From: Knoxdaviesia capensis
Lineage: Eukaryota > Ascomycota > Sordariomycetes > Microascales > Gondwanamycetaceae
Direction: 5' to 3'
Length of the DNA: 64,000 nucleotides
Assembly: GCA_001510575.1 (NCBI GenBank)
Contig: LNGK01000008.1
Coordinates: forward strand, 5,404,981-5,468,980
A program made the position numbers and the translations under genes. The notes below the pieces were generated by a model. That model did no database searches. It worked only from the letters and a program-made list of their open reading frames with translations, and was not told where the DNA came from. Positions 54,393-64,000 of the stretch are shown here, piece after piece. How positions within the stretch are numbered: the first letter of the stretch is position 1; each line of letters starts with the position of its first letter.

Positions 54393-57252
54393 TTATTTGC
54401 CATCGGTCCAGTCGGGATTCTAAAGGGAAAAAGAAAGTCTTAGGGTTAGCAAGGGTCGTGGATATGGGACAACAAGAGCTAAAGATCATAAACTCACCTT
54501 TCGCAGAATCACAACTCCCTCCAGAGTCCCGCTCAAGCTAATGTACTCCTCGTCCTCCAGCTCGGCTCGCTCGCCAAACGCCAGCAACACCGGCGTGCTC
54601 TGCGTCTGCCAGCCGGTGATGGTCTTGGGCCGACCGGCCTGGCCGACAATGTCGACGGCCTGGCCCACCCGAACGCTGACCTTGATCGGCTGCAGCTCCT
54701 CGTTGAGCGTGATCAGCATGCGCGGGTACATGGCCGACGTCAGGAAGTACAGCAGGTAGTGGTGCTCGCCGGTAATGAACTGCTTCGCGTCAATCATGGC
54801 CACCAGCACCGTCAACAGACCGGCCGCCGACACCCGCGACAGAATCTGCCGGTCAGTGTGGAACGGGTTGACCGTCAGCGTGCCCTTGCCCATGTGAAGA
54901 AGGCCCTGCGCGATGCGCACCATGAAGAGAGACTCCTGGTCGCGGTAGTAGAACGACGCCAGCTGCCGAAGCAGCTGCGCCAGACGCGCGTTGTTCGTGC
55001 CCGCGCCCAACAGGCCCATGGCAAAGATCGAGTTGACCGCCACGTCGTTGTCGTTGTCGTGGCTGTAGCGGGACAGCGTATCGTACACCTTCATCTGCGG
55101 GTTGCTGGGGCTGATCAGGCCCATGGCCAGAGGCACCACCCGGCGGATGTTGGGCTCGCCGTAGTGCATGAGATGGCCGAATTGCCGAAGCACCATCTCC
55201 TGGCCAACATCCTCGCCCATGGCCACCAGTGCAATACCGAGCACAGCATACGACTGCAGCAGCTCGTCGCCCTTCTTCTCGTCCGAGTCCTCGATATGCT
55301 CATTGCAGATATGAAGCAGCTCCTGGATCTTGAGCACAGCTCCGGTACCGGCCCAAGCGCATATTTGGGCGAGGACGAGAGTGGGCTTGGCCATGGGGTG
55401 ATCGACGGCCTTGAGAGTCTCCAGAATCACGTCGACCTCCTCCTGGCGACCAAAGAAGAGCAGGCCCAGACCGAGAGCCAGGAAACGAGTCCACTTGTCG
55501 GTCAGTTGGCTCTTCCGATCGTCGTCCATCAACGTCGTGACAATAGCATTACTGACGTCAGCATGAGATGAACCGATGCAGATGAAGCCACAGGCCAAAG
55601 CCGCCATGCTGGAGATTTGCATGGACTCAGAAGAGTCGGAGATGAGCGGGATCAGGAGCTCGAGCACATCCTCCTTGTTGGTTCCTGCATATGCGAGAGC
55701 GAGTCCCATGATGCAGGCCACGCGCACCATGGGGTGCTTGTGGTGCAGCTTGTCCTGGTCGCCGAGGAGGGCCAGGGTGGGGTGCGAGTCGAGCCACACG
55801 CCCGAGTTCATGATTCCAATTCCCAGCATAGCACCAGCCATGATTTCCGGCTCAGCCGCATACGTGAACTTGTCGATGTTATCGAGGCCCAGTTCCGGCT
55901 CCCAGATCATCAGGGTTCCGATCGATGCAACCGTGGACATCTGGCCGTCAGCCTTTGTCTTCCAGACCCACGACTCCTTGTCCTCGTCGGTGATCATCAT
56001 CTTGTCGCGGCGGAACCCGGCGTTGACGAAAGCGTTGACAAAGGCAGCAGCAAGATTGTGGCGGGCTGAGTCGATGTTGGTGTGGCCAGACACACGGCTG
56101 CTCTCCAGGTGGCTCTTGTAGATGTCTTCGGGGGACTTGGGCTCACGCAGATTCAGCTCGGAAGCCAGATAGCCAAAGTACTCGGAGAGTTTGATGTTGT
56201 AGCAGCATTCGGAAATCGTGGTGTTGTCGGCAGTGCCGTCCTCATCGGGGAAGTCGAACACAATGCGCTGACGGCCAACCAGGAAGGCCAGCTGTAGTCT
56301 CAGCACGGGATCCTTGACCTTGTCGAAGTCGGATCCAATGAGCTCCATGTCGTTGAGACGGATGGCAATGGCCATGGCCTGAGTGTACTGCTTGTATTGC
56401 ATGTAGACGCCGTGGGCTACTCGGAGGAATGTGTCGTTGTCGGGGTAGGTCAGCAGGTTGACCATGCTGATCAGGTACAGGCAGGCGCGGCTGTAGGTGT
56501 TTTCGTCGAGGTACTCGGGCAGCTTGTCGATGATTTCGAGCTCACTGAGAAGGTCGACGGCATCGGCCTCGGCGTTGCTGTTGAGGAAAAGGGGCACGAG
56601 AAGAAGAGCAAGGTCGGTAAGATCCTGGGTGGACTCTTCGTCGGCCAGACGTTGTGCGTAGACCTCGCCGATCTGAAGGGCTAGAAGGCGGACATATTCG
56701 TGACCCCACGAAGCGATATCGGTGGCGGGCGAGAGCAGGCGGTATTTTAGGGTGTCTTGGCTGTCCTCGTCGGAGTATGTCATGGCGATCACCGATAGAA
56801 GATCGGCCAGCGAGGTCTTGTCGTCACCAGTAGGCCACTCCTCGTAGAGCTTGGTCATCTTCTCGTAGTGAGGGCGTAGGAATTTCAGAGGCTTCGGCAC
56901 AGCCGTCATCGAAGAGGTTGAGGTTTTGACAAAGGTCTTCATCTCTTCTAACGCCGACTTGTATAGCTTGGTGTCTGACTCCGTAAGCTTCTCAACCAGG
57001 ATCTCGAGCTCGTTCTTAAGTTGCTGGTCCTCTTCGCTGAGCTCCTCTTCGGCTATAAGGTTTGATTGCTATCTATTAGTATATAGCCCACTGGAACTCC
57101 ACCAAAGCTGCACATAGGAAGATAAAAGAAACCATACCAGTGACGTGCTCCTCAGACTTCTCGCCGTTGGCCGCGGGCTTGTCCTTGCCATCTTCGACAG
57201 CCTTGCCCTTAGCCTTATCGGCGGCCTTTGACGATTCGGAATCTTGCGCCAT
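54393..57252 (-). CDS. RPN1: 26S proteasome regulatory particle base subunit RPN1
   Basis: Largest non-ATPase subunits of the proteasome base include RPN1, which docks ubiquitin shuttles and Ubp6. Exons 57138-57252, 54498-57052 and 54393-54419 give 898 residues, the usual fungal length. The start is MAQDSESSKAADKAKGK with a charged Lys/Glu N-terminus, then EEELSEEDQQLKNELE. The middle holds the proteasome/cyclosome repeats that make the toroid (MLGIGIMNSGVWLDSHP, GLALAYAGTNKEDVLELLIP, MAALACGFICIGSSHADV, ALGLGLLFFGRQE, AMGLLGAGTNNARLAQLLRQ). The end reads GTLEGVVILRK, a GTGAGT intron with a TTGCTAACCC branch site, then the nine-codon exon NPDWTDGK-stop. RPN1 orthologues characteristically finish ILRKNP, so this last exon is needed. 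Divergent from RIO2. Confidence 0.97.
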
Positions 57253-58031
57253 GATGGAGAGACGAGAGGACTAAAGGAGATGAATCAATGGCAATTGGGA
57301 AGGCCGTAGAGAACGATGGAAGATCCAGTATCGATGAAGATCTTCCTGTAAACGCAGATAATGAGAAAAACGCAAGACACCGGCGCCGAACCGGAGGTCG
57401 ATGGAACGGCGGGGAGATTGAGAGAGGGGAGGATTTGGAGGGGTTGATGGGGAAGAATCGACGAGAGGGGGAAAACTGAGAGAAAAAGGAAACTCTCGGA
57501 GAGAAATGCGATGATGAAGAGAAGAAAGAAAGGAAGAGAAATAGAAAATAATTTTTCGCCGGTTGTGAGTTCAGGTGATGACGAGTTTTGTTGTTGTTTT
57601 GCGGGTTGCTGAAAAGAGAAGGGACGACCCTCTTGAAGCTTCCCAAAAAAACGCTGACAAAGTTGGAGGTTCAGGTTCCAACTTGGTGACGCGAGGCTTT
57701 GCCGCCTAGCAAAACGCAGCAAACGCCACAGTTTGCCGGTTGAAACTGGCGGGAGAGAAAATAGCTTCAGCCTCATGTGGTGCACGTGACTTTGGGGTCT
57801 GTGAATCCGGAAGCCGGTCAAAGTTTAGTCCGGGCTTTCTTATCTTATCGGTGCCCCTCGGTACCCCACCAAAAAAAAAAAATTGGACGTCGTTTGCCAG
57901 TCACTTAGGACGAGAGCTTTCATGCCAACACATTATTTGATCCATTTCTATTATCTTCGACTTCTGCCATATTGAAGACTTGATCATATCTTTCTACCAC
58001 CCGCTCTCACCTCTTGCAATCTCTACTCGCC
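57253..58031. other. Shared divergent promoter of RPN1 and RIO2
   Basis: 780 bases between the two start codons. It is pyrimidine-rich on the RPN1 sense strand next to RPN1 and has GGCAAA-core elements at 57699-57733. One bidirectional promoter for a proteasome and a ribosome-assembly gene is likely. Confidence 0.6.
57699..57707 (-). promoter_or_regulatory. Proteasome-control-element-like site
   Basis: The minus strand reads GGCGGCAAA, one base from the yeast Rpn4-bound PACE sequence GGTGGCAAA, about 450 bases before the RPN1 ATG and oriented towards it. A second GGCAAA core follows at 57728-57733. Whether an Rpn4-like regulator uses it here is inference. Confidence 0.3.
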
Positions 58032-59381
58032 ATGAAGTTAGACACAAAGGCCATGCGCCACCTCACGGCTGAGGACTGGCGGGTGCTCACAGCAGTATGT
58101 GCATTGAAATAGTGTGTATCCAAACGAACAGACTTGAAGATTCTGATGTCCCATGCTTCTCTCCAATTCTAGGCGGAAATGGGAAGCAAAAACCACGATC
58201 TGGTTCCCACAGCACTGATCGAGAAAATCGCCCGGCTTCGCGGCGGTGCCAGCGGCGTGCACCGGAGCATCTCGGCCCTGGCAAAAGTCGGCCTGATTGC
58301 GCGGGTGAAAGAAGCCAAATACGACGGCTACAGGTTAACATACGGCGGCCTTGACTACCTGGCCCTGCACACATACGCCACCCGGAAAGAAGTGTACAGT
58401 GTCGGCACCCGCGTCGGCGTCGGCAAGGAGAGCGACATCATGATTGTGGCCAACAACGAGGGCCAAAAGTGCATCCTAAAGATCCACCGATTGGGCCGTA
58501 TATCGTTCCGTACCGTCAAAGCCAACCGTGATTACCTGCGGAACCGGTCCTCCGCGTCGTGGATGTACTTGTCGCGACTGGCTGCCATGAAGGAGTTTGC
58601 GTTCATGAAGGCTCTGAAGGCCGAAGGGTTTTCCGTGCCCGAGCCGCTGGGCCAATCCCGCCACACAGTCCTCATGTCGTTGATAGACGCGTTTCCGCTC
58701 CGGCAAATCTCCAACGTGCCAGACCCGGCGTCCCTTTACGCGGATCTAATCGCCATTCTCCTCAGATTCGCCAAGCACGGGCTCATCCATGGCGACTACA
58801 ACGAGTTCAACATTCTCATTGAGGAAAAGGTCGAGAAGGCCGACGGTCCCGACGGCCCCTCCGAGAAGGTTACCCTGCACCCGGTGATCATCGATTTCCC
58901 GCAGATGGTGTCGATGGAACACACAAACGCCGAAATGTATTTCGACCGCGACGTCAACTGCATAAAGCGCTTCTTCCAGAGGCGGTTCCACTTCACCCCC
59001 ACCACCCCGGGCCCGTTCTTCAAGGACGCCAAGAAGACTATGGGCAAGGACGGCGCCGTTCGGCTGGATGCGACCGAGGCTGCGTCTGGGTTCACCAAGA
59101 AGATGATGAAGGATTTGGAGGCAGCTGTGCGCGACCAGGAGCAAGAGCGCGAGCAGAACGGCGAGAATGACGAAGATGACCTGTTCGATGATGAAGACGA
59201 CGACGATGGCGAAGAGGACGATGATGAAGACGACGAAAGCCGGAGTGATGGTGGAGACGGCGATGGACCATCAGATGAAGCCGACAAGGGGAAGGCGGTA
59301 GAAGATATACCCGGAGAGGAGTCCAGCAAGTCGACAGCAAGACTCGGAGATATCAAACTGGAGAAACTGAGCATTGCTTAG
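58032..59381 (+). CDS. RIO2: RIO2 atypical protein kinase/ATPase, 40S ribosome maturation
   Basis: Acts on cytoplasmic pre-40S particles in final 18S rRNA maturation. Exons 58032-58094 and 58173-59381 (78-base intron) give 423 residues. The N-terminus MKLDTKAMRHLTAEDWRVLTA then AEMGSKNHDLVPT is the RIO2 winged-helix domain (to about 95). It is followed by GTRVGVGKESDIMIV (nucleotide loop), ILKIHRLGRISFRTVK with the ATP Lys, and the catalytic loop HGDYNEFNIL (Asp near 229, Asn near 234). IIDFPQMVS has the metal-binding Asp near 262, which becomes phospho-Asp in the RIO2 cycle. The last 90 residues are strongly acidic with runs of Asp/Glu, usual for fungal RIO2. Start context is CGCCATGAA. All catalytic residues are present. 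Confidence 0.97.
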
Positions 59382-59543
59382 GATGGGAAAACCGGGAATA
59401 GAATGGTAATGCAATCATGACGAACATTCTAAGCGTTAAGCAAATTTCTAGCAAGTAAACGTGACAGAAGCTAAGAGATCTATAGACCGATATGAGATTC
59501 AAGACGCCCCCATGTATATAACCTCTACTTTCTCCGAAAAGTT

Positions 59544-61088
59544 TCATACAAGACTCGGAGCCACAAGCACTCGGAGCGGAGACTTCGCAACCGTCTGCAC
59601 ATCCATCCAGCCGCCCTTCTCAACCTCGACAATCGTGCCATCGACACAGAACTTGCGCCACCGCGCCTCCTCATCGTCCGCGGTGACCCGGAACCCAGCC
59701 ACGCGGCGGTAGTCCACATCACTCATGCCGACGTGCGCGCCGTTATTGTAGGCCGCGTGCATGATCTCCAAGGTGCGCTCGCTGCCTACCGGCCCGAAAG
59801 TGAGCAGACGGAGGGCGCCGTCCAGCGGCTCGGATGCCGGGGAGATGGTAAAGGTGCGCTCGAGGTTGGAGACCATGGATGCCAGCACATAGGCGAACTG
59901 CGATCCGGGAAGTGCCTCAGTCGGGCCACTGGTGGAGGAAGGGGCATCGTCAGACGCTGCAGGTCGGACGGTGACGGTCGTCGAGTATGCGTGTGCCTTG
60001 GCCAGAAGTTCCTGGGCCACCATGCCGAAGCGCTTGACGCCGTGCTTGCGGTACTCCGGCGTATCGCTCTCGTAGACAATGCTCGCGTGAAAGCCATGCG
60101 ACGCCACAATGGCGCCGAACAGGTGCGCAACCGGCTGCCGCGCCGCATCATGCACTGCCGCGTCGTCTTCGTCTTCCCCGTCTGTGCTGGACAGCTCGCC
60201 GGCAGCTTTCGCGTCGAGCACGTCTTTGTACGACACGATCTGCGCGCCGGGCGAGAAGGCCGCCTTGAAGGCTGGCAACGGCTTGGCGGACCCGGTGACA
60301 AGAGTGCGTAGGCCGAGCACCAGCGGGTTGATCGTGTCGTTGCCGTCATAAAGCGGCTTGTGGATGGAGTGGAAGAGCGCATTGCCGGTGCCAAGGGGAA
60401 GTACGGCGATCACCGGCCGGGAGGCCTCGTCAGCAGTTACCTCGACAGCCGCTGTGCCGTTAAGCAAGTCGACGATACCGCCGTCACCACTCATCAGTAC
60501 GATCGTCTTGGGCCGGGCGCCGGCTGCGGAAGGCCCGCACGTGGCCCGCGCAAACTCCGTGACGGTCTTGGCGCTCTCGGTCACACGCAGCATGTAGGCG
60601 GGATGTCCCGGTTTCGTCCGCGAGCCAGAGGCTGAAACTGCGGCTGCAGTGTGCAACAGCGGCTGGACAACAGTTTCCCAGCACTTCTTGGCGAGGCCGG
60701 TGCCCGACCTGGTAGACACGATCACGTGCACATCGGCGGTCGCGGGGTTCAGGTGGGTCGGGAGCCGGGTTGCTACTAAATCGGTTAGGGAGTCCGGGAT
60801 CTCGGTAGCACGTGTCACAGAGAGCCGGTACGGCAGTGCATCGGGTGTAGGAGGAGCGGTAGTTGGCGAATCGGCGGCGGGTTTTGTCTCGTCTGTGGAT
60901 GATTCGACATCGACGATGGCGTACACAGTGTAAAATGGAGAAGATTGCTGGCGGGCCGGTGGAAAGATGGCGATGATGGAGTTCCGGGGTGGGAGGTCGG
61001 GCAGTGGGTCCCGGGATTGCAGGCGGCGTTGGAGCTTGGACGGGAGCAGGCGGTGCCAGAACGGCGCCACGGGGCCGATGGTGGCCAT
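59544..61088 (-). CDS. Lipid kinase with DAGK catalytic domain (sphingosine/LCB-kinase-like)
   Basis: Single-exon 514-residue protein from the ATG at 61088 (MATIGPVAPFWHRLLP). Upstream in-frame codons open only with TTG, so this ATG is preferred. Diagnostic DAGK/sphingosine-kinase features are VLMSGDGGIVDLLNG (the SGDG nucleotide-binding motif) and VLPLGTGNALFHS (the LGTGN motif). The usual first motif, NPxxG near the N-terminus, is replaced by VSTRSGTGLAKKCW. The C-terminal part has HLFGAIVASHGFHASIVYES, matching the substrate-side domain. It phosphorylates a lipid hydroxyl, perhaps a long-chain base or diacylglycerol; the substrate is uncertain. No transmembrane helix. The gene lies tail to tail with RIO2, with only 162 bases between stop codons. 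Confidence 0.85.
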   Translation of the reverse strand: MATIGPVAPFWHRLLPSKLQRRLQSRDPLPDLPPRNSIIAIFPPARQQSSPFYTVYAIVDVESSTDETKPAADSPTTAPPTPDALPYRLSVTRATEIPDSLTDLVATRLPTHLNPATADVHVIVSTRSGTGLAKKCWETVVQPLLHTAAAVSASGSRTKPGHPAYMLRVTESAKTVTEFARATCGPSAAGARPKTIVLMSGDGGIVDLLNGTAAVEVTADEASRPVIAVLPLGTGNALFHSIHKPLYDGNDTINPLVLGLRTLVTGSAKPLPAFKAAFSPGAQIVSYKDVLDAKAAGELSSTDGEDEDDAAVHDAARQPVAHLFGAIVASHGFHASIVYESDTPEYRKHGVKRFGMVAQELLAKAHAYSTTVTVRPAASDDAPSSTSGPTEALPGSQFAYVLASMVSNLERTFTISPASEPLDGALRLLTFGPVGSERTLEIMHAAYNNGAHVGMSDVDYRRVAGFRVTADDEEARWRKFCVDGTIVEVEKGGWMDVQTVAKSPLRVLVAPSLV

Positions 61089-62316
61089 GGTGGAGTGCGG
61101 CGACCCGGGGCGGCGGAGACGGAATGTGAGCAGGTGGAATCGAGCACAGAAAAAAACAGTAGAAAGCAGATATGATTGAGAAATAGAGATCTTTCGCCCA
61201 ATTGAGACAGTATTGAACAATTTCTACGGCCAATTCCTCTTTTTCACGATAACGGAGAGTAGCCTCGCCGGAGCACGGCTTACAGCGGGTTTGTCCGGCC
61301 GGCGGCTTAAAATGACGTTGGACTGATAACGGAAAAGAGAAAGAGCTCTTAAGGAATGGAAAGGCGACAATGATCACGTGCCTCTATAAGAAACCGAAAG
61401 ATCTATCTAGACTAGAGATGACGATTATATGAAGAGAGTTAAAAGGAAATGAGGTCAAAATTTGAGAGATTGCGATATCAAACGACTAACATGAGCGGGA
61501 CGAGGAAGGAAGAATAGGAGGAGGAGGAAGAGGAAGAAGGAACAGTCCAACATCAGCCGCGATTCTTCCCCTTGGAAAAAGGACAGAGAGAAGCAGTCAG
61601 TCTTATACTGTCTCTGGAAAACTACAGGTGAACCACCCCCCAAAAAGCCTTCAGGATCACAAAACAACAAGGACGAAAGATAAGTGAACCAGTATCATAA
61701 GTACGCCGTTGATTCCAGACCGACCCGCCGCGCAACACCAAAAAGCTCAGGGCCTGGAAAAACACCCAGAAATTAAAATAAAAAAGAAAATCCCACGCGC
61801 TCGCCACCCCCAAGTAATCACAAGCCCACCAGAAAAAACAGGGCGTGAGGGGCCGTTCCGTTACTGAGTCCTTTAGGCGTCACGTCCCCTGTAAGCATTA
61901 TGTGGTACCTGTAAGCCACTCGGCAATCGTGTCTCTCAAAAATCCAGAACTGCTTATGGCGGCCTCGGTCAACATTCGTCCGGCCGAACGAACACAAAAC
62001 CAAACGACGCAAGAATGAGGAGGGAGCTTGATAAATCACCAAATATGTCCAACTCCGCCGTGGGGTTTGCATCATATGTTGTTCCGCTACTGCCAGTCGG
62101 TGGCACAGGGACGAATCACCTTTCTTGCGACCGTTGGACAAAGCATTATTCGAGGGACACGCACACGAGGGGATTTGTACAAGGGACTTATCGTGAGTTT
62201 TGCGCTGCTGGTTGTTATTGCTGGGTGGGGAAGAGCTCAGCTATCTAAAGACGAATGTGCCCCAAGGGTAAGGGTCTAACCCTTTCTAACCCGCCCATCA
62301 ACCAACCATTCCTCTT
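61089..62316. other. Intergenic between lipid kinase promoter and TRM1 3' end
   Basis: 1.2 kb. It has a purine-rich stretch near 61490-61545 and a palindrome-like AAGGGTAAGGGTCTAACCC at 62264-62282, just past the TRM1 stop. No supported coding frame. Confidence 0.6.
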
Positions 62317-64000
62317 TCAACCTGAATGAGCGCCCTTCGCGCGCGACATCGGGCCCCAGTTCTCCCGCGGGTTGACCTGGTACCGCACCAGCCGCTTATG
62401 GTAGCGCTCGCGGCCCAGCTTCGCCAGGGCTTCGTCGAACACCAGCGTCCGGCGCAGCTCGGCCTCCTTCTCCGAGCACGCGACACCAGCTCGGGGGGCC
62501 GCAGCTGCAGCACCGGTCGTCTGGTCGTCGTCGTCGTCGTCGTGGTCATCATCGTCATTCTCGTGCTTTCCGTTGGACTTGGCGGGAGCAGGCGCGCTGC
62601 CAGCCGCCGCCTTCGCAGCTGTGCTAGTGGTGGTGTTGCCCAGGCCGAGAATGCGCCACGCGGGGCTGTTCGGCTTGATGTTCTCGGTCTTGACGGGCGC
62701 CTTCTGGCGGATATACTCCTTCATCACCCAGATGATCGATTCCCACGGCGCATCCGTCTTGATGCTGTTGGGCTTGCAGTGGCTGCGCGTCACCTGGTAG
62801 CCGAGGAACCGCAGCGCGCCGCGGAAGTCTTCCTCGCGAGGCGTCGCCGCACACATCGTGCCCGACAGCCGCGACGGCATAAAGTAGAACGGCGTGCGGT
62901 CGACCCGCGCCGCCTCGCGCTCCTTCTCGTCAATGCCCGCCGGCGTCGGCTCGTCGGCCGACGGGTCCGGGAGGAGCTCCTCCAGCGTAGTGTGCAGCAC
63001 GCCCTCAATGCGGGCCAGCGTGCCGTACATGTCCGCGTCGGCGGTCTTCAGGTCGTCGATCATGCGTTGAATGAAGCTGGGGGAGTGTAGGAGGCCGCCG
63101 TACATCGGGCCCGCCAGGTGCATCTTGGTGCCGCAGTGCTGGCAAAATCGGTCGGCTGAGGGACCTTGCGCCATCGTGTGCTTGTAGAAGAACGTGCGGC
63201 CGTTCTTGGCGGGGGCCACCCGGTTGCGTAGAAGGAACTGCGTCTCCCACGCGCCGCAACCCTGGTCGCAGTTGAAGAGAAGCATGGCTTTGGAGGCAGC
63301 GAACTTGACCGCAGCTTGCGATTTGGACACGCGCACAAAGATGCGCAGGTAGTAGTCGGCCGATACCGACAGCTGCGGCTCAATCGCCAGGCCGTACCGC
63401 GCGGCCGCTGACGAGATAGCGTGCAGCACCAGCCGGAGTCCGACCTCGTGGCAGTGGTGACCTTTGACGGGGATACCACCGTAGTTGGCATAGCACTTCT
63501 CCGGGTAGCAGTGGCCAGCCCAGATGGCAGAATCGGTGCATGTGACGGCGAGCAGGCCGCCATCGCGCACCGCCTGCACAGCAGCATCGAGGAACGGCGC
63601 TGCCGTGCCGTACGGGTCCAGCTCAATAACGTTGTACTTCACACTATCGTTGGCATTGCCTTGGCGATCCTGTCGTGTGAGAGAGTCGGCAATGCGCCGG
63701 TACATGTGGGCAATGGCATCATCTTGGGACACCTCGATGCGGTCTTGTAGCCCGTTGTGGCGGACGTTCAGCTTGATGTAGTCGACAGCTGACGGCGAGA
63801 GATCGTTCGCGGTGACCGATGTCACAAACGGGAGTTCCGACGTGTAGCGGATGGCGCGCAGGCCCGAGGCAGAGAGGGCGTCGAGGATCGTGAACTTAGC
63901 GCGATTCGGCTGGGAGGGCTTTCGGGATTGGTCGTCTTTGGGGGCAGGATTGGGGTTCTTGGCGTCGGAGAGGATGATGGAGTCATCAGGTTCGATCGTC
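62317..64000 (-). CDS. TRM1: tRNA (guanine26-N2)-dimethyltransferase TRM1, N-terminus beyond right edge
   Basis: Makes N2,N2-dimethylguanosine at tRNA position 26 using S-adenosylmethionine, in nucleus and mitochondria. The frame is open to the window edge, giving 560 residues of the C-terminal part; roughly the first 100-150 residues are missing. Motifs in order: SAM motif I DALSASGLRAIRY, SVTANDLSPSAVDYI (acidic motif II), VIELDPYGTAAPFLDAAV (catalytic DPYG), CTDSAIWAGHCYPEKCYANYGG, ISSAAARYGLAIEPQLSVSADYYLRIFVRVSKS, and zinc-type cysteines CDQGCGAWETQF and FCQHCGTKMHLAGPMYGG. Later YQVTRSHCKPNSIKTDAPW is a clear TRM1 signature. The extended C-terminus has an acidic Asp/His run and Ala-rich linkers. 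No intron is seen in this part. Confidence 0.96.
   Translation of the reverse strand, partial: TIEPDDSIILSDAKNPNPAPKDDQSRKPSQPNRAKFTILDALSASGLRAIRYTSELPFVTSVTANDLSPSAVDYIKLNVRHNGLQDRIEVSQDDAIAHMYRRIADSLTRQDRQGNANDSVKYNVIELDPYGTAAPFLDAAVQAVRDGGLLAVTCTDSAIWAGHCYPEKCYANYGGIPVKGHHCHEVGLRLVLHAISSAAARYGLAIEPQLSVSADYYLRIFVRVSKSQAAVKFAASKAMLLFNCDQGCGAWETQFLLRNRVAPAKNGRTFFYKHTMAQGPSADRFCQHCGTKMHLAGPMYGGLLHSPSFIQRMIDDLKTADADMYGTLARIEGVLHTTLEELLPDPSADEPTPAGIDEKEREAARVDRTPFYFMPSRLSGTMCAATPREEDFRGALRFLGYQVTRSHCKPNSIKTDAPWESIIWVMKEYIRQKAPVKTENIKPNSPAWRILGLGNTTTSTAAKAAAGSAPAPAKSNGKHENDDDDHDDDDDDQTTGAAAAAPRAGVACSEKEAELRRTLVFDEALAKLGRERYHKRLVRYQVNPRENWGPMSRAKGAHSG

Noticed and set aside
54759..55571. 270-codon + strand frame antisense to RPN1
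   Set aside because: Shadow of RPN1; no start context or domain.
61089..61220. Upstream extension of the lipid kinase by 44 codons
   Set aside because: It opens with TTG and contains no ATG before 61088.
1..64000. CRISPR array, integrase or prokaryotic operon structure
   Set aside because: No spaced direct repeats; introns and protein families are clearly those of a eukaryotic fungus.

Overview
The window is nuclear DNA of a filamentous ascomycete (Pezizomycotina). The genes have short introns of about 55 to 165 bases, bounded by GTAAGT/GTGAGT/GTATGT donors and CAG/TAG acceptors, some with a recognisable CTAAC branch site. The proteins are typical of fungi: RasA with a CVLM tail, a GPI-type Ser/Thr-rich wall protein, a kelch/transmembrane protein and a Zn2Cys6-type zinc-cluster protein. 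Coding sequence is GC-rich at third positions. Spacers hold many microsatellites and sense-strand pyrimidine tracts. I lean towards Eurotiomycetes, but the class is not proven from the sequence.

Layout. Left part (1-12 kb): the 3' nine-tenths of a Ras GTPase gene (+), a very large single-exon gene (-) for a five-module zinc-cluster protein with AT-hook-like repeats, and a GPI-anchored surface protein gene (-). Then about 9.7 kb with no gene I can support (11.9-21.6 kb). Middle part (21.6-34.8 kb): a secreted/membrane kelch protein (+), an orphan 280-residue protein (-), a MATE transporter (-) and isopentenyl-diphosphate isomerase (+). Then a second gene-poor stretch of about 12.2 kb (34.8-47.0 kb). 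Right part (47-64 kb): a dense housekeeping block with a GNAT acetyltransferase (+), replication protein A subunit 2 (-), a CGI-58/CLD1-like alpha/beta hydrolase with a mitochondrial-type leader (+), 26S proteasome subunit RPN1 (-), the ribosome-assembly kinase RIO2 (+, divergent from RPN1), a lipid kinase with a DAGK catalytic domain (-), and the 3' part of the tRNA methyltransferase TRM1 (-), cut by the right edge.

The genes do not form one pathway. Ras is a growth-signalling switch; RPN1, RIO2, RPA2, TRM1 and IDI are core housekeeping; the GPI protein, kelch protein and MATE transporter are cell-surface or membrane functions. The zinc-cluster protein is the most unusual gene. I found no convincing tRNA, rRNA, snRNA, CRISPR array or intact transposon. 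Exon boundaries were placed by hand from splice signals, reading-frame continuity and family knowledge. Every spliced model given here closes in frame.
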